From assembly GCF_014646755.1 (NCBI RefSeq), contig NZ_BMNW01000004.1, positions 460,646 to 524,645 on the forward strand: DNA of 64,000 bases, read 5' to 3'. This DNA comes from Pseudomonas asuensis. Its GTDB lineage: Bacteria; Pseudomonadota; Gammaproteobacteria; Pseudomonadales; Pseudomonadaceae. Numbering within the stretch: position 1 is the first letter of the stretch; every line of letters starts with the position of its first letter. Below are positions 62,808 through 64,000 of this stretch, in pieces. A program made the position numbers and the translations under genes. The notes under the pieces are model-generated. The model did not search any database and was not told where the DNA came from. It saw only the letters and a program-made list of their open reading frames with translations.

Positions 62808-63175
62808 ATATTCCCTCTACGTCATGTTATGCAGTTTATGCAGTTATTTTTATCTCAAAGCGAAGTGCTCAAGAAAGCGAGTACCCTGAGACTGCTAAGC
62901 GTATGCTCAAGTTGGCACAAGAGCAGCCAGGGTTCTTGGGGGTAGTGTCTGCAAGGAGGGAAGACGGTGTTGGCGTGACCATTTCTTACTGGGCTGATGA
63001 GCGTTCTATAAGAGCATGGAGAGATCAGTCCGAGCACCAGCAGGCACGTTTAAAAGGGCGCACCAAATGGTACGAAGGGTACAGTGTTCAGATCGCAAAA
63101 ATAGAGCGTGCATACTCTCTGGATAAAACCGACAAATCCGCTTTCGTTAGTAAAGGATTAACGAATGGTGAGTAA
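62804..63175 (+). CDS. Antibiotic biosynthesis monooxygenase (ABM) fold protein
   Basis: The 123-residue product fits the dimeric alpha-beta barrel ABM family, with EQPGFLGVVSARREDGVGV and ISYWADERSIRAWRDQSEHQQ (first part) as typical stretches. ATG overlaps the TGA of the amidotransferase-like gene (ATGA), so the two are translationally coupled and probably belong to one small pathway. The family includes heme- and quinone-acting monooxygenases, but many members have unknown roles. Confidence 0.85.
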   Translation: MNIPSTSCYAVYAVIFISKRSAQESEYPETAKRMLKLAQEQPGFLGVVSARREDGVGVTISYWADERSIRAWRDQSEHQQARLKGRTKWYEGYSVQIAKIERAYSLDKTDKSAFVSKGLTNGE

Positions 63176-63180
63176 GTTGT

Positions 63181-63588
63181 TTAAAGGGAAGGATCCTGCT
63201 CTGTAAAGCGCTCTAGCTCATCAGCACGGGCCTTGGTCATATCTAATAAGCAAGACGCCGTATTCAACGCATCAATCGTACCGCCTGTTGCATTTGCATA
63301 AAGACTGCAGTTGGCATCCCGGTATTTGATCCACAAGCGTTGGGTTTCTTTAAGTTTACCCATCTGTGTCTCGCTAAAGGCCGCCATTGTATTTTGATAG
63401 GCCTCATTAAGGCGCATGTCCTGAAGCTTTGTTTCTGCAGATATACAGTCCAGCATGTCCTTGGTCGTGCCCTTGGACTCATCAAGGCACGAGCTAAACG
63501 TGGCGGAGTAATCATCTTCCTCGATTGCGGCTGCTGACTGAAAAGCAAAAAGAGCGGTAAGACCAAAAGCAAACAAATAAAGCCTCAT
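63181..63588 (-). CDS. LprI/DUF1311-family secreted protein
   Basis: The 135-residue product has a signal peptide (MRLYLFAFGLTALFAFQSAAA) and a DUF1311 domain of the lysozyme-inhibitor LprI group. Conserved positions include ...CLDESKGTTKDMLDC, LNEAYQ, and QRLWIKYRDANCS, with four cysteines likely to form disulfides. GAGGAATAC precedes the chosen ATG; the frame is open 18 codons upstream. LprI-type proteins may inhibit lysozyme, but the role here is untested. Confidence 0.85.
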   Translation of the reverse strand: MRLYLFAFGLTALFAFQSAAAIEEDDYSATFSSCLDESKGTTKDMLDCISAETKLQDMRLNEAYQNTMAAFSETQMGKLKETQRLWIKYRDANCSLYANATGGTIDALNTASCLLDMTKARADELERFTEQDPSL

Positions 63589-63806
63589 GTATTCCTCGCT
63601 TGTTGGCGTGCTGCTGGGCGTATCTAAAGATTTAGCAAGCATAGAGCACTGTTACTATTAACCCGCATGACTACCGTTTAAAGATATATAAGTCATACGC
63701 GTTGGATGGAGAGCTCGGTATACCTAGGAAAAGCCTGTGAGCTAACGCCTTGCAACAGCATAATTAGACACAGAAAAGATTTTACCAAAGCCTATTCAAA
63801 TAAAGC

Positions 63807-63840
63807 TTGACCTGCTGATTCATAGGCCTATAATGCGCCC
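63807..63840 (+). promoter_or_regulatory. Promoter P1 of a stable-RNA operon
   Basis: TTGACC (63807) and TATAAT (63829) are separated by 16 bases and followed by a GC-rich GCGCCC discriminator. The A/T-rich stretch just upstream (about 63770-63806) fits an UP element. The TATAAT is a consensus -10. Confidence 0.8.
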
Positions 63841-63905
63841 CACTTCCGCTGCAACGGAACGGCAAAAAGTCTTGTAGATCAATGACTTAGCTGTCCGGTA
63901 GCGTT

Positions 63906-63919
63906 CAGGTCCAGACCTG
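63906..63919 (+). other. Small hairpin between the two stable-RNA promoters
   Basis: CAGGTC-CA-GACCTG is a perfect 6-base inverted repeat in the RNA made from P1, 25 bases before the P2 -35. It could also be a protein-binding site; no function is known. Confidence 0.45.
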
Positions 63920-63944
63920 ATGGTAGCGGAGGAGGGAAGCGTGG

Positions 63945-63990
63945 TTGACAAGCCCCTGGGCTTGTGTAGAATACGCCTCCCGCTGTCGAA
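63945..63990 (+). promoter_or_regulatory. Promoter P2 of a stable-RNA operon
   Basis: TTGACA (63945-63950) and TAGAAT (63967-63972) have a 16-base spacer, followed by ACGCCTCCCGC, the GC-rich discriminator typical of stringently controlled rRNA and tRNA promoters in Pseudomonas. Transcription should start near 63980 and run off the right edge into an rRNA or tRNA operon that is not visible here. Confidence 0.8.
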
Positions 63991-64000
63991 ACAGGTTCTG

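Noticed and set aside
1..64000. CRISPR arrays, tRNA genes, insertion sequences or prophage
   Set aside because: No regularly spaced repeats of CRISPR type, no tRNA cloverleaf I could support, and no transposase, integrase or phage structural gene apart from the T6SS genes.

Overview
The window reads as chromosomal DNA of a Pseudomonas-type gammaproteobacterium. The support is gene order: a type VI secretion cluster laid out like P. aeruginosa HSI-II, a pst-phoU-response regulator-M23-CorC-phoR-phoB block, and a yrfG/nudE/cysQ block, all as I know them from that genus. Base composition looks moderately GC-rich, lower than in P. aeruginosa; the species cannot be fixed from the window. I see no insertion sequence, CRISPR array, prophage or tRNA gene.

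Region by region. (1) 1-16228, minus strand: a T6SS operon in transcription order tssA, tssB, tssC, tssE, tssF, tssG, clpV, sfa (sigma-54 activator), a 44-residue lipoprotein, fha, tssJ, tssK, tssL, tssM (cut by the left edge). hcp and vgrG are not present. (2) 16585-21379: a YciA-like thioesterase, an MHS-family transporter preceded by a structured leader with a branched-chain-residue-rich leader ORF, and an MFS/M20-amidohydrolase pair. (3) 21593-36416: the phosphate regulon, pstS, pstC, pstA, pstB, phoU, an orphan response regulator, an M23 peptidase, a 7TMR-DISM protein with a degenerate GGDEF domain, then divergent corC, phoR, phoB. Pho boxes precede pstS, pstC and phoB. (4) 36435-44487: galactonate catabolism (IclR regulator, dgoK, dgoA, dgoD), two sugar-acid/sugar MFS transporters and a secreted DUF4432 epimerase-like protein. 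(5) 44547-53982: mixed accessory metabolism, including a glycine-zipper protein, a MetE-like methyltransferase, GNAT, an oxidoreductase/LLM pair, a nucleotidyltransferase, an FdhF/YdeP-type molybdoenzyme with fdhD, and a LysR regulator. (6) 54192-59028: yrfG, nudE, cysQ, a thioesterase and a PhoP/PhoQ-like two-component pair. (7) 59192-63588: a small self-contained transcription unit (four 11-bp-phased direct repeats, -10, strong RBS, 47-codon ORF, terminator), a Sir2 deacetylase, a small unknown gene, and a LysR gene divergent from a frameshifted class I glutamine-amidotransferase gene coupled to a monooxygenase-fold gene. (8) 63807-64000: two tandem strong promoters of the stable-RNA type, so an rRNA or tRNA operon probably starts just past the right edge.

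How the parts work together: T6SS genes build a contractile injection machine whose sheath ClpV recycles. The pst genes import phosphate and, through PhoU and PhoR, control PhoB, which acts at the three Pho boxes. The dgo genes import D-galactonate, dehydrate and phosphorylate it, and cleave the product to pyruvate and glyceraldehyde 3-phosphate. The least explained and most interesting parts are the 59.2-59.5 kb small transcription unit, the leader upstream of the 17.5 kb transporter, and the GGDEF protein that has lost its catalytic motif but kept its c-di-GMP-binding I-site.
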